The position numbers were made by a program, and so were the translations under genes. A stretch of 64,000 bases of DNA, taken from positions 13,144 to 77,143 of the forward strand of contig LUCM01010021.1 in the NCBI GenBank assembly GCA_008360955.1. Direction: 5' to 3'. Numbering within the stretch: the first letter of the stretch is position 1; each line of letters begins with the position of its first letter. The notes below the pieces were generated by a model. That model searched no databases. It had not been told where the DNA came from and worked only from the letters and a program-made list of their open reading frames with translations. Positions 63,632 to 64,000 of the stretch are shown here, in pieces. Origin of the DNA: Fasciolopsis buskii (lineage: Eukaryota; Platyhelminthes; Trematoda; Plagiorchiida; Fasciolidae).

Positions 63632-63795
63632 AGCCGGCGGCAGCCAAGTTGATGCGAAGGTCGCACATTCGAATCCTCCCACCGCCGGTCAATGTCCCCA
63701 CTTTGCAGCCCTCTGCTGGCCGCGGCCCTCTTCCTGAAAAATGATGTACATTGTTATTTCATTATTAAAGGAAGTAAAAAGCAAAAAAAGATGAA
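63632..63795 (+). mobile_element. SINE family A, copy 3, with internal deletion
   Basis: It has the head start AGCCGGCGGCAGCCAAG and an intact box B (CATTCGAATCC), but about twenty bases between them are missing relative to the copies at 37009 and 40182. The tail is the best-preserved: GCAGCCCTCTGCTGGCCGCG, CTGAAAAATGATGTACATTG, TTATTTCATTATTAAAGGAA, then an A-rich end. Confidence 0.85.
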
Positions 63796-64000
63796 AGCTC
63801 TACCGACGTAATCTTGTGCCACGTGTCTTTTGAAAGGGTGTTTGTGGAAGAACAGCATGCTGCCAGCCTATGGCCTTATTACTGGTCTTGTTCTTTTAGT
63901 CCAATTAATTTCGATAAACTTAGTACGATATTTTTTTAGCCAAATAATGTTTCCCTTATGTGCAACTGTTGGATCTCTGGGATATCTTATTCTGCACGGA
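63796..64000. other. Unassigned DNA to window end
   Basis: Nothing recognised. Confidence 0.4.

Overview
This looks like a repeat-choked intergenic and intronic stretch of a metazoan nuclear genome, most likely a flatworm and probably a digenean trematode. It is not bacterial or viral. Support for eukaryote: spliced exons with phase-matched introns, tRNA-derived SINEs, a 25-base scaffolding gap at 50789-50813, microsatellites, and decayed copies of several retroelement classes (CR1-like and RTE-like LINEs, BEL/Pao, a Penelope-like element) plus a Tc1-like DNA transposon. The flatworm assignment is inference from that repeat mixture and gene style; no sequence here names a species.

Only one apparently intact gene is visible: a plus-strand gene for a type II membrane protein of the DUF229 / alkaline-phosphatase-like family. 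Exon 1 (52988-54069) and exon 2 (60796-61081) are separated by a 6.7 kb intron and join in matching phase. Exon 2 appears to end at a non-canonical GC donor, and its last exon or exons were not found in the remaining 2.9 kb. The other clear protein-coding homology is a dead intronless copy of translation factor eIF4A (about 20.6-21.8 kb), with a frameshift, a nonsense codon and a destroyed DEAD box.

Layout. 1-5.7 kb: CR1-like LINE fragments on both strands. 5.7-20.5 kb: mostly unrecognised diverged DNA with a dispersed repeat at 8.4 kb and another LINE fragment at 15 kb. 20.5-23.4 kb: eIF4A pseudogene and its possible 3' trailer. 23.4-26.0 kb: decayed minus-strand LINE. 27.8-32.1 kb: RTE-like LINE remnants. 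35.3-38.5 kb: second copy of the dispersed repeat, then a long BEL/Pao pol remnant split by a SINE. 40-45.3 kb: three more SINE copies of two families, a degenerate 5-bp repeat and a CA microsatellite. 45.7-51 kb: Tc1-like and Penelope-like fragments and a 4.2 kb interval bounded by perfect 55-bp inverted repeats. 53-64 kb: the DUF229 gene, whose long first intron holds an RTE-like fragment, a truncated SINE and simple repeats, then a last SINE at 63.6 kb.

No operon, CRISPR array, phage or defence system is present. The features most likely to be undescribed are the two SINE families and the element, or assembly artefact, bounded by the 55-bp inverted repeats. All domain calls are by eye against remembered family patterns; no database search was run.
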